A stretch of DNA of 64,000 bases, taken from NCBI GenBank assembly GCA_001465935.1, contig LNKV01000025.1, positions 391,609 through 455,608 on the forward strand. Reading direction: 5' to 3'. The stretch is from Clarireedia homoeocarpa (lineage: Eukaryota > Ascomycota > Leotiomycetes > Helotiales > Rutstroemiaceae). How positions within the stretch are numbered: position 1 is the stretch's first letter; each line of letters begins with the position of its first letter. Made by a program: the position numbers and the translations under genes. The notes beneath the pieces were generated by a model. It saw only the letters and a program-made list of their open reading frames with translations, was not told where the DNA came from and did no database searches. This document shows positions 1 through 9,803 of this stretch, piece by piece.

Positions 1-283
1 TCGAGTCGTGCTATTTCGGCGTTCGCATTATCCACCTGTTCTTGCGTGTAAATTTTGGGAAGAATGACATATCCATGTTCGAGTACGTGGTCAATGAGGG
101 GTTGAATTGAGGGATCTCTCTTTCCGGGTAGAAAGGTTGTCCCTTCACCAAGTTGAACGCGGTCTTTCGCCGTCGTGGGTTTGCGAAAATTGAAATCCTT
201 CTCCCTAGCTGTAGGCTCCCTAGTTGCAGGCTACGTTATGGTCAGATATTTTTCTCTTACTAATTCACAAGAAAACATACCAT
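1..283 (-). CDS. Phytanoyl-CoA dioxygenase-like protein, N-terminal part (runs off the window)
   Basis: The gene reads leftward and is cut by the window edge. Exon 2 (1..230) encodes about 76 residues, including FNFRKP, GEGTTFLPGKRDP and HVLEHGYVILPKIYT. This is the opening of fungal PhyH-family Fe(II)/2-oxoglutarate oxygenases, where the HGYVxxP segment begins the jelly-roll fold. An in-frame TAG lies just before exon 2 as the last bases of an intron (231..280, GTATGT..CTGAC..GTAG). Upstream of the donor is a lone ATG (281..283), so the first coding exon appears to be only the start codon, and the join is in phase 0. The iron ligands lie outside the window. PhyH enzymes hydroxylate lipophilic substrates and are common in fungal terpenoid and meroterpenoid clusters; a terpene cyclase lies 2 kb away. 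The family call is fairly sure, the substrate unknown. Confidence 0.72.
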
Positions 284-764
284 TTTAAAATTGAGTATAT
301 CCAGCTGTTATCTTAACTTGCGATAGTAAGAGTAACGGGCGATGGGTAAATAACAACGCATTGTTATATCCTCGGCCCATTAACTTGTCCGAGTGACAAT
401 TGCATTTGACGAGACGGTAAAGAGTGCGGAACTTCTTACAGCCAGTACAATTGCTATTGGTGAATAGCTGCTGTCGCTGCATCTGCGGGGTTTCCTGTCT
501 GAGTCAGCAATTGAGGGCACATGATTAGTGACCCTTTCTTTGCCGCGAAGCTCAAGTAGCAACAACAAGAATATCGCCAATTACACAGAGTCAATGCTTG
601 AACACAACAAGTATTCTTGATCGAATTATTGGAAAGGGGTTTATTGTTGGAAGGACAAGATTTATTGAACTTGCCTAGCACAATCCCAACACATCCCTTT
701 TGCACAACCTCCATCATCCTCTTCTTCCACTAGCAACAGGACGTCCAGCTAGTTGTGTTAGCCG
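284..764. other. Spacer without a supported gene
   Basis: This lies between the start of the PhyH-like gene and the decayed TauD-like gene. Only short unrelated reading frames are present. It should hold the promoter of the PhyH-like gene, but I see no clear motif. Confidence 0.4.
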
Positions 765-1236
765 AACCGCCCGTCATCTTTTTTCGGCAGGATGCTCAAG
801 TGTCTGCGATCCCTGGCCACGACTGTCCCCAGTTCTTGTCGCGTTACTGAGTTTGATATGGCCGAAGAGGAACTTCAAAAGATAGTCACTCTTATCGCCG
901 TCAATGAAAACGATAATTTGAGTATATGATGAATCGACGAAGAGGGTCTTCTCCCCTGTCAAAGGATGTGCGGTCACGATAAGTCAAACATTTCAGGTTA
1001 CTGGGCGACGTACGACGAATGAGTTTCCGTTGTTGCAAAGCTCATGAGACATATCATTTCAAAGCTCGCAACACATATCATTTGAGTTACATGCACTGTG
1101 TTCAAATACTCATGGTATTTGCGGACATTAGGGAGGATTTTGAGAAGCCACACGTAGTTTTGCAGATCATCGCATCACCACTAACACTGGCAGGTGAGTC
1201 TAAGATGGCAAAGAATTTCAATCCTTGAAGTCCCCC
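765..1236 (-). pseudogene. Decayed TauD-like Fe(II)/2-oxoglutarate dioxygenase
   Basis: On the minus strand, about 840..977 encodes HPLTGEKTLFVDSSYTQ followed by SDYLLKFLFGHI. This closely resembles the fungal TauD/TfdA segment that follows the iron-binding HxD motif (consensus HPVTGEKALFVN..T..I). Further upstream (about 1100..1230) is GLKFFAILDSPASVSGDAM, resembling the GTTFF..LD.P.SGGDT stretch. The pieces lie in different frames, stops lie between them, and the end expected to read GTVVVWDNRxTxHSA is recognisable only after a frame change and has lost key residues. There is no intact start and no intact HxD. I read it as a pseudogene rather than a multi-exon gene. An unusual gene with poor splice sites is less likely. 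Confidence 0.55.
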
Positions 1237-1344
1237 GGATGCGAAATATATATACACGTGATGCATACCAGAATACGTAGCAATATTACGCTGAGCTTCA
1301 AAGCCTGAGTTGAGAAATCTACCTTGCTTCCAAAAAAGACGCAT

Positions 1345-2415
1345 CCTCTCTCAGCAGTCGAAAGAACAATGTCATCATGTCAGATCAACTCCAAATATTT
1401 CGGTGTTAGGATATAGACTTAGTTCAACAACTTTGGAGGCTTTTGACAGAAGATTTGCTCGATCTGCATTGGCTCGATGATCCGGATCTTGATGCTCGAA
1501 ATGGACGGACAATCTTAACCTACTCTAGAGGGTCACGATAGGCTATTCAAGCTATTCACACGGGACAAATGTTTAAACGAATGCTGTCTTGGTTCATGTA
1601 AGTGTCAGCTTCTTGATGATAGGGGTCGAGATGGGTTTGTGAATGACCAAACCTCGCCAGCGAGCCCTCATTATTTTACACAGGATTTAGACCCGCACTG
1701 GAACGCTGGTAATTGCCAATAACGGTATATACCCGCTTCTTAATTCTCAAGCTTGTTTCTCCAAGTCTACTCTACTTGAAAACCTTTGATGTTATGTAAG
1801 CATGCTTTTGGGCTCATCGTAGTGATGAAATGACGACTTCCAAGCAAGGCATACCTTTAGATAACTTTCTAATCATCTATCCAGCTATATTTAAGAGTGC
1901 ATTGCAAACAACATTTCCGCAGAATGACTGTCGGCAATCGGGTTTGCAGACCTGTGTTGCTAGGGCTTATCCTCACATACGTAGGATGAGAAGTATTATC
2001 AGCAGTTAAATCTAGGCATGGGTTCGATTAGTGATCTACGCAATCTTTAGTGGGATGAGCCTAATCAAATGTCCGAAGCCATGAAAGACGAGCTTACAAA
2101 GTGTGGTGGCATGATGACAAGGCCTGCATCAATGACTTTGAAGTATCTCGAGCCGCTGCTACTCAATGATACTTTTCGGCAGGATGACTATGGCCAGTAT
2201 GTATTGGAGACAGCAAGGCGAAAAGTAAAGGCCTCGTGGGCGTTGTTCCGGCGTTACATTTGGTTACATCTGACACATGCTACACATACTTCAATTTCAA
2301 ATTCGCATACATTGCATGTCTTGGGAAGCATAAAGTTGCGACGCTATTTCTATCATCTCTGTCACAGAATCAAAATCCAGATTTGTTCACTGTCTTTCAA
2401 TATTTGATTTCAGGG
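1345..2415. other. Mostly non-coding stretch with possible ankyrin-like and unrecognised remnants
   Basis: At about 1465..1600 the plus strand reads DLDARNGRTILTYS and then, one frame over, GHDRLFKLF. This is reminiscent of an ankyrin repeat broken by a frameshift. A 112-codon open frame begins at 2069 and contains LKYLEPLLLNDTF and VLETARRKVKASW; I do not recognise it. Neither is supported as a gene. The last few hundred bases are presumably the terpene cyclase promoter. Confidence 0.25.
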
Positions 2416-3610
2416 ATGGAGTTCCGTCACTCGACTCTTATTGACCGATCGGAGTACGAAACTCATGGTCTGTGTGATAGCATACCTCTCCGTAGGCATA
2501 ACAACACCGAGGAAGTAGACATAGGTGCGACCAGGTGTCAAAGAGACTGGAATTCCCTGGTAAAACCTTTACGAACTTACTATAAAGGCGGTCTTCACCC
2601 AAAATGGAACGCATTGTCAGTAGCTATCCCTGAATGTTTACCGGAAAGACTCCAGATCATCGCTTATGCGATCGATTTCGCATTCATATATGATGGTTTG
2701 TAGTCATACCTCATTTTAATCATATCACTAAACTCATCCCAATCCAGATGAAACGGAAGAACACAGTCAGAGTCAGGTACGTGTTGCTCTTGACTTCAAT
2801 GCAACAAGTGAATGACGAGCCAAGCTTGATGCGGAGAACGACAAAATGGAAGAAGCATTCCTCGAGGGGAGTAGGACGGGCTCCATAAAAGCTCAAGAGC
2901 TCGGCTTGAAGAAAATGCAAGCGATTATCCTGGAGGAGATGCTGAGAATCGATGCCAAAAGAGCTGTGGTGACCATGAAAGCATGGTCCGACTTTCTCCG
3001 TTATGCTGCTGGGCGGCAACATCTTGAGCATTTCAAATCTTTAGAGGAATACATTCCATATAGAATTCTCGATATCGGTAAATGGTAAGAGATACGCGTG
3101 ATTGTTTACCTCACCAATAGCCCGCCCTTGCTGATTTATGAGCTTGCCAGGTTTTGGTATGGCTTGGTAACGTTTGGTATGGCCATCACCATCGAACAGA
3201 GCGAACTAGATATATGGAACGACCGCCTCATGGAACCTGCTTGGATTGCGATCGGTTTACAAAACGATATTTTCTCGTGGCCCAAAGAGCGGGATGATGC
3301 AAAACTCCACGGTCGACATTATATCGTCAACGGCGTCTGGGTTCTCATGTGTCAACAACGCATCAGCGAAAGCGAAGCTGTAGCTCTCTTGAAAGCTGAG
3401 ACGAAGAAATATGTCGCCCAGTATGTCCGGAATTTCAATGACCATCGTCATAATCAGGAAATGTCGCCGGATTTTCGGAAATATATGGAGGCGATTCTGT
3501 ACACCATCAGTGGCAACGCAGTGTGGAGTAATAGCTGTCCTCGATACCATGCCGAATGCACTTACAATGATTTTCAATTATCTTTAATGAAGAGGGCTCT
3601 AAGACGTTGA
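2416..3610 (+). CDS. Class I terpene cyclase, stand-alone (fusicoccadiene/ophiobolin synthase cyclase-domain type)
   Basis: Four exons (2416..2695, 2748..2776, 2825..3084, 3151..3610) splice in frame to 342 residues. The start MEFRHSTLIDRSEYETHG matches the opening of the N-terminal cyclase domain of fungal bifunctional di/sesterterpene synthases. Landmarks are LCDSIPLRRH, CQRDW, YYKGGLHPKWN and IPECLPERL. The Asp-rich metal motif YDDETEE is formed across the first intron. The second metal motif is LQNDIFSWPKE (NDxxSxxxE). The end is ISGNAVWSNSCPRYH. Such domains ionise a C20 or C25 prenyl diphosphate with Mg2+ and cyclise it. In the bifunctional relatives a prenyltransferase domain follows, but here a TGA ends the protein soon after the cyclase and no prenyltransferase is visible in the next kilobase. 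It is either a true monofunctional enzyme or a truncated one. The product cannot be told. Confidence 0.85.
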
Positions 3611-3834
3611 TATTAAAGAGGTCTTGGATCAAAAATCATAAGAGAAGAGTCAGGAGCTTCTAAATCGATGTATACTGTAAGGGAATGAAAGCAAACAGAT
3701 GATATGTGGGTATAGCGAAATACTTTGCGCCTTTCTCCTCAGGCGCACCCAATTGAAACATCGTTAACTGTTTCCGGTCTCACATTTCCTCTAACGCACA
3801 ATTTTAATGTGTCCAGATCAGCCGCAAGGGCATT
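3611..3834. other. 3' flank of the terpene cyclase
   Basis: No gene is visible and no prenyltransferase-like frame continues from the cyclase. It ends at the target-site duplication of the hAT element. Confidence 0.4.
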
Positions 3835-4495
3835 AGAGGGGGCAGTGTTGTCAGTAGTGTAAACCGTGTAAACTAGCGCAGTTTGAGGGCATTCCCAAAC
3901 GTACAGCAGTACGTTTGAGGGGTCACAAAACGGACAGAGCGTAGTACGTACAAACAGCCGTGTCTTGGCGGTACACTATTGAAACGCCAAAAAGAGGAAT
4001 ATAATTTAAATTCAAGGAATTTGAAGCCTTTGATAAATTTGGTTAGAATTCGGGATATAATCTGAAGTACTTATTTCAACTTAAAGATTGTGATTTTAAT
4101 TAAAAATCGTTCAATTGGGATAAACAGAAGCTTCAGAATTACTAGATCAATTACACTGAATCGAAATCTGAAAGAATATTGTACAAATTCGATGTAGTAG
4201 TCGAGTTGTTGCTAGATTAATAGTAATATTGGTGATTAAAATTGGATCGAAGTAGATAGTTAGCTTCAATATAGCTAGTTTGGTACTAAAATCTTAAACG
4301 AGACTAAGGTTTTAGGGCCCTGTTTTATCATATAATTCACCTCCTCCGCCTACGTCGTCACTGTACACTTAGTATACGGCCAGTACGTGCCGTTTTTGAG
4401 GATATAAAACTGTTTGTACTATCAGTTTCAATATCACAAACTACACAGGATCCACACTATTGTACGGGCACACTACTGACAACACTGAGAGGGGG
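3835..4495. mobile_element. Non-autonomous hAT-type element (MITE) with 8-bp target duplication
   Basis: The element body is 3843..4487 (645 bp). The left end CAGTGTTGTCAGTAGTGT (3843..3860) is an exact inverted copy of the right end (4470..4487). Both sides are flanked by the identical octamer AGAGGGGG (3835..3842 and 4488..4495). A CAGTG-type terminus with an 8-bp target duplication is the hallmark of hAT transposons. The interior is AT-rich and has no long reading frame, so there is no transposase and movement would depend on one encoded elsewhere. The exact duplication and perfect ends suggest a relatively recent insertion. It lies between the terpene cyclase and the cupin gene. Confidence 0.88.
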
Positions 4496-4816
4496 TTGAT
4501 AGAGAGGATACAAAAAGTTGGAGAAGAAGCACCATAGTCCAGCACGGCTAAGTAGAAAGAAGTTTTCATCCTCATGACGCACACTGGCACTTCATCAAGT
4601 TCTTATTTCATTCTTATGGGTGTGGCATGAACCTAGGTATTTCGGCGACCTGCAGACACTCCAAGAAAAATAACTGTTTCGCCATGCAAATACACGTTCT
4701 GAGCTTGACGAAACATACTGGCAGATGGGTACCGACGTCCAAGCTATGCACGTATTTTGACGCCATATGATCCCCAAGTGTAAGCCTGGTAGAGATCAAT
4801 TGAAGAGGCCACTCTA
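4496..4816. other. Spacer, 3' side of the cupin gene
   Basis: Only short frames are present. Nothing is recognised beyond the probable 3' untranslated region of the leftward cupin gene. Confidence 0.35.
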
Positions 4817-5479
4817 TTACGATTCCTTCCCCAAAGGACTAAGCAGCCAGCTGAGTTCTTCCGCTTTGTCAGAACCAACAAGCTCCTTCAGCCCCTGAGG
4901 TGAGAGAAAGTCGTGATCGCAATATTCGAAACCAGGGACTACTGTCTCGCTGATCAGAAGTCCCATGCTATCTTTCCCATGTTCCTCATCTGGCAGTAGA
5001 TACGATGCTTTGTATTTACCTCCTTCCACAATCCACTGCAGTTTCTCACCCGCTGCAACGTTTTGCCCTACAATGAATGTCTCAATTCTCTTTTCTGCTC
5101 CATCTTCATCGGCATGGATTAAAACGTATTTCCCTCGTCCTCTGTGTAGTGTGTGCACCGTTCTCCCTTTATTTCGATGAAAGCCACCTTGTGGCCCATT
5201 GGGTGTCAGCAAATAAAATATAGTAGTCGAAGAATTCCTAACATTAGGGTCAAAGCCTGGTCGTTGAGGGGCGAGGTCGGACGTAGAGGATTTAGCACTC
5301 CCGAATGGGGACGGGACAACATCGGGTGCACGATCCGTTTCTGCGAAGAAACCACCTTCGATATGTGGTAGAAGGTTCAGTGCTTTGATGATCTCTTGGA
5401 TTTGCGGGGACTCTTCCGAATCGGGCGCGGGGTGAAAGGATGGCCTGATAGTGTGGGTAGTCGATGCCATCTCGAACAT
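4817..5479 (-). CDS. Cupin_5 (DUF985) family protein
   Basis: This is a single-exon gene of 220 residues. The core begins IQEIIKALNLLPHIEGGFF and runs through TTIFYLLTPNGPQGGFHR, WIVEGGKYKASYLL, GLLISETVVPGFEYCDHDF and LVGSDKAEELSWLL. This order (LxLxPHxEGGFF, then FYLL, then the GFEYxDHxF metal-site strand) is typical of the cupin_5/DUF985 group of small beta-barrel proteins, usually 150-220 residues. The N-terminal 25 residues are extra and polar. Family members are of uncertain function; some structures suggest sugar-epimerase-like folds. No partner gene is adjacent, though the terpene cyclase lies 1.2 kb away beyond the hAT element. Confidence 0.85.
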   Translation of the reverse strand: MFEMASTTHTIRPSFHPAPDSEESPQIQEIIKALNLLPHIEGGFFAETDRAPDVVPSPFGSAKSSTSDLAPQRPGFDPNVRNSSTTIFYLLTPNGPQGGFHRNKGRTVHTLHRGRGKYVLIHADEDGAEKRIETFIVGQNVAAGEKLQWIVEGGKYKASYLLPDEEHGKDSMGLLISETVVPGFEYCDHDFLSPQGLKELVGSDKAEELSWLLSPLGKES

Positions 5480-6624
5480 GGAAAGATTCCCAGGAGACTG
5501 TAGGATTTATATGAGCGTGTGGTGACAGTGGATTCGAAGAACACGAGAGGTGGGATATCTATTGCACTATTGGAAGGAAGCTTACAGATAACTTAAGGTT
5601 ACTCCACCTAAATTTCCCCCTAGACAAGCCATGGCTAAACGGCCTACTTGGTAAGCAGGTGCAGGTACAGGGTGAATTGCATAAGCGCGACGAAGGCCTT
5701 TATTTGAGCTGAGCAGAGCAGTTTCGCGTGGAAAACACGCTGTTGGGTATGAATATGATGAGAATCCCAATGGGCGAGGAAGCAAAAGCGTGTCATGTTA
5801 GTTGATGCAAGCAGGGCACGCTCCCCACTACAGTAAGGATACAAATACTTCGTATATGAATCACGAAGCCTCTAACCGCATGTGTGATGATAGACATCGG
5901 GAAAAGAGATGATGGATGAGGATACGAAGTACACTGCTCGAGATGTAAACCCTAATTTCCCATGAGGAATATTGATATTGACTTTGTGAAGAGTTACCGC
6001 GCGTCAGTCATGATAGGAGCAGTCGAAGGGGAGACGGTTGCGTGGAGTCGAACAGTAGAACTATCCGCTTGCGATTACATAACATTTTTTCGAGGCAACG
6101 AGGTGTCGATAAATTATTCTCTGACAAATTAGGAACTTCACCCGAAGCTCTGACTTTATAGCGTGTGCGCATCTCTCCTTTCTCTGAGACTACTTCGTAT
6201 GATGATGCTAGTTGACTAAGATCTTTTCTACTAAGTTATTCTCTTAGAAGGAGGCTTTCCTATCTATACCATCTCAGCTCGGCTCATCCACTCTTCTCTC
6301 GTCTCTTCTTTTCCCAATTTCTTCCCTTCCCTTCCACATCTTTGCACTTCGCGCTTCACACTCTGCATCTTGCAACTTGCATCTTGTAGATAACCTCGTT
6401 CTTGACAAACTTGATTGTTTGTGTCTGTGTGCTCTTCCTTTTACGACTTACGACTGGAAACGATACTCACGAGTTCTTGTACATCCACCCGCGTGCCTTT
6501 GTATAAAGCTGTAATTATACCGAATACGTCCATTGATCGAATTGGCGCTTTAGATACCACCAAAATCCCTCTCGTTCCGAACCTCGGCCCTCACGGCATA
6601 CCATTTTAATTATCTTTATACAAC
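5480..6624. promoter_or_regulatory. Divergent intergenic region with a CT-rich promoter tract
   Basis: This 1.1-kb region separates the leftward cupin gene from the rightward ArfGAP gene. Positions about 6290..6400 form a strong pyrimidine tract (repeated CTCTTC, TTCCC and CATCTTGCA-type words). Such tracts are common just upstream of transcription starts in filamentous ascomycetes. No gene is seen in the rest. Confidence 0.4.
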
Positions 6625-8724
6625 ATGGCGGGAGTGTTAAGCAAGCGGCAGCTTGCGCGCAACGAGATGGCTCTCCAGGAGCTTGTTAAACTGCCGGGAA
6701 ATAATGTTTGTGCCGATTGTCAAGCCAGGAACCCAGGTAGGACTCCGAATCTATAACCCGCGCATTCTTAGACTAACTAGGCGGAACAGGATGGGCAAGT
6801 TGGAGCGTGAGTTGACACCGTTTTTTTTTTCTCGATCCGATGGGATGAATGATAGAAGACTTCAAGGATTGGGTTTGCTGACTGCGAGGTAGTTGGGAAT
6901 CTTTCTATGTATGCGATGCGCCGCCTTACACCGGAAGATGGGGACGCATATCACAAAGGTCAAATCGTTGAGTATGGACTCATGGTCCAAGGAGCAAGTG
7001 GATGTGGGTTTCCCCCGAGCCGAAGTCCCATCAGCATCTGACAAATTTCTTAGCATATGAAGCGTGTTGGCAATATTGCTTCAAACCGAATATACAATCC
7101 CGATAACACGCGACCCCCGGTGCCTATGGACGCAGATGAAGCTGATTCAGCCATGGAACGGTTTATACGAAAAAAGTACAGCAGTGGACCACCAGCACAG
7201 AAACGAAATAACACAGGCAGCACCAGTTCGGATGACCACCCGCCACCTCTTCCTCCAAAGAATGGAATAAAGTTTGGCTTCAGATCAGCTTCTTCGATAT
7301 TTCCTCTGTCTTCAAAAGCTAAGAAGGAAACTGAACGGGTGGATTTTGACGGGCAAGAGAAGCCCTCGTCACTATCAAAAGACAGTAAACAGTCACGCAT
7401 ATTTGGGGCATCTATAAACACGTCGGATGAATTAGAGTCCAAAATGGCAAGATTGCGAGATATGGGGTTTACAGACGAGAAGAGGAACGCTACAGTGCTG
7501 AAGGGCCTTAATGGGAATCTAGAGAAATCTATTGAAACTTTGGTTCGACTGGGTGAAGGATCTCGGAGTGTGTCTGGCCAAAAACCGACTTTATCCACAA
7601 GTTCTTCGGGGCAGCGAGCACCAACAAACCCGATAGGCTTATCAATAGAACGACCCCAAGCAACCAGTCCAACCGCAAGCACGTCAACTTTAAATAATCC
7701 TTTCGACAGACTCGAAAGTCCATCATTTCCTCAGCCGCAAACCTCACAATCTACAGGGTCTATGGCCCAAGCTCATAACTACGGGATGGGTACCAATCCA
7801 TTCCAGAATAACACCACGACAAATCCATTTGGCCTAATGCCATCACAATCACAATTGGATCTCAACCAAGCCTTCCAGAATATGGCCGTGTCATCATCAC
7901 AACCTCTCTTTCCGCACCATACCGGCGGTGTCCCTGGCCCCCAACCGCCAACAGTGCAGCAACTATATCAACAGTCCATGAATCCACCCGTTCCTGTCAT
8001 TCCTTCAAGGCACTATCAGTCAGTTATCTATGATAATCAAATGCAACAACCATCCCAGCAGCAAAACCTAAATTCGAACCCCTTCATGCAACATCAAGCT
8101 CCTCCCACCAATCTTCAGGCGAATCCGTTCATACAGCATTCTGTAATGAATCAAGCCATGTTTAACAGCCCGGTTACTCAATCACCGCAACAGCAATATC
8201 CTCCTGGAACATTCGATATGGGCGGACAATCGACTTCACAGCAGCAGATGAATCCATTTTTCAACCAGGCAAATACCCAGCAACAAGGACTACAGCCACA
8301 GTACGGATATCAACAGCAACTCCAGCCTCAGATGCAATTTCAGCAGTCGCAATATGATCAATACCGCCAACAAACATATCCCTTAATGTCTCAGCCGACT
8401 GGGATGGTAGATAAGCGTGTTATAATGGATCTGTACAATCAGCCTCAACTCGCTCCTATACCTCAGCAAGTTCCACAACAATCAACTGTCTCTCAACCTC
8501 AAGGCCAACTTCAACCCTTTGAAGCGTCACAGCAAGCAAATGCGCAGATGACAGGCGGGAGCAGAAATCCATTCATGTCTAGTAGTGGAGGGGGTGCAAG
8601 CACGGGAAACGACATGTCGAGTGGGCCTAAACAAAGCCGCGAAAGTATGCTTGTTGATGCAGGAGGTTGGCAAAATGGGCGGCACAGTCCAGATGCGTGG
8701 GGTACAATCAGTGGCAGGAGATGA
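6625..8724 (+). CDS. ArfGAP and UBA domain protein with NPF motifs (Gts1/Ucp3-like)
   Basis: Four exons (6625..6736, 6790..6806, 6893..7003, 7054..8724) encode 636 residues. The ArfGAP zinc finger is split over the first three exons. C29 and C32 (VCADC) with C49 and C52 (FLCMRC) give the canonical CX2CX16CX2C spacing, and R57 in ALHRK is the expected arginine finger that activates GTP hydrolysis on Arf. A UBA domain follows at about 209-247 (SKMARLRDMGFTDEKRN..). The remainder is Gln/Pro-rich and disordered with seven NPF tripeptides (for example NPFDRL, NPFQNN, NPFIQH), which bind EH-domain endocytic proteins. The order ArfGAP-UBA-NPF matches yeast Gts1 and fission yeast Ucp3, suggesting a role in Arf-regulated vesicle or endocytic traffic. 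The second exon is only 17 nt. Confidence 0.9.
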
Positions 8725-9803
8725 AGAGGAGGAAAGTTTTGTGGAGAAAAGTGAATGGTTCTTGGCATAGCATCAGTTTTTGACGTTTGAACAGTGGCTG
8801 GCTGGCTGGCTGGCATATGGAATCAGGGTAATGTAAGCAGGCAGGCGTACAACGTATACCTCCGTGAAGTAATTAAAAGGCTTGTTAGGCAAGTCCAGTT
8901 CGTACCAGGCAGATACATTCGATAGTAGGTAGATGTTGCGATGGAGCGAAGACTTTTAAAGAAAACTGTCATGCTATTTATTGATTGATACGTAAGTCGG
9001 TCAGGCCAAGTGCTTTCATGATGCTGGTGAAGGTCGTGCGTGTATGTAGCCAAGAAAACAGGAGGCTGGAGGCTCCACGAATTTTACTCTTGGATTGCGG
9101 AGTAGGCCCGACAACCCCAGTCCCACCCCAGCTTGTTCTTGATCCTTTGGGTCTTGATCGACGTCTCCATCTCCGTTACCCGTTCACACCGTCACTGATA
9201 TGTAGAGACCCGACCGAGAACTTCTTCACATCAGTCATACCATCAATACAATTAGACCTTCTTCAATGGGAATTCAATGGGAATTAATGAAGTCTACATG
9301 TCGATTGATAGCTTTATATATTTTCTGAAGTCTACGAACATACAGTACATTCGGAGCATGATCCCTCCTAGGAACAAAGTCGAGCCGACCACGCCCGACT
9401 AACCGTACGGGCAGCTACTACCCCGCTTTCCGCCCCGCAAAGTGATTACTGTACAGTACGAGCACCGCAGGTCCGCAAGACCTCTAATTGTTGGTCTGGC
9501 AGCAGCTTCCAGAAACTTGGTCAGTGGCTGCATCGTATGCATCGTCTATCATCATGAATGGATCCAGAAACAGCAAAGTTCCTGAAAGTCCTTTGTTCTC
9601 TAATACAAAAAGAGAATGGCTGATGAAAAGTACGGGGACTTCATAATTCTACTAGCCAATCCTTAAAGGCACGTCATCATGTCAACAAACGAATTCAAAG
9701 AATAAGTACCTGGGCAGAGTACGGGGATTGATACAGCCTCCTCCCATTGCAGCATTTGAGTTCTGGTGACGGTGGATTGCCTATTAATCCTCCTATTCTG
9801 GAC
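8725..9803. other. Spacer between the ArfGAP and trehalase genes
   Basis: This holds a short GGCT tandem run (about 8795..8814) in the ArfGAP 3' flank and no recognisable gene. The last few hundred bases should contain the trehalase promoter. Confidence 0.4.
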
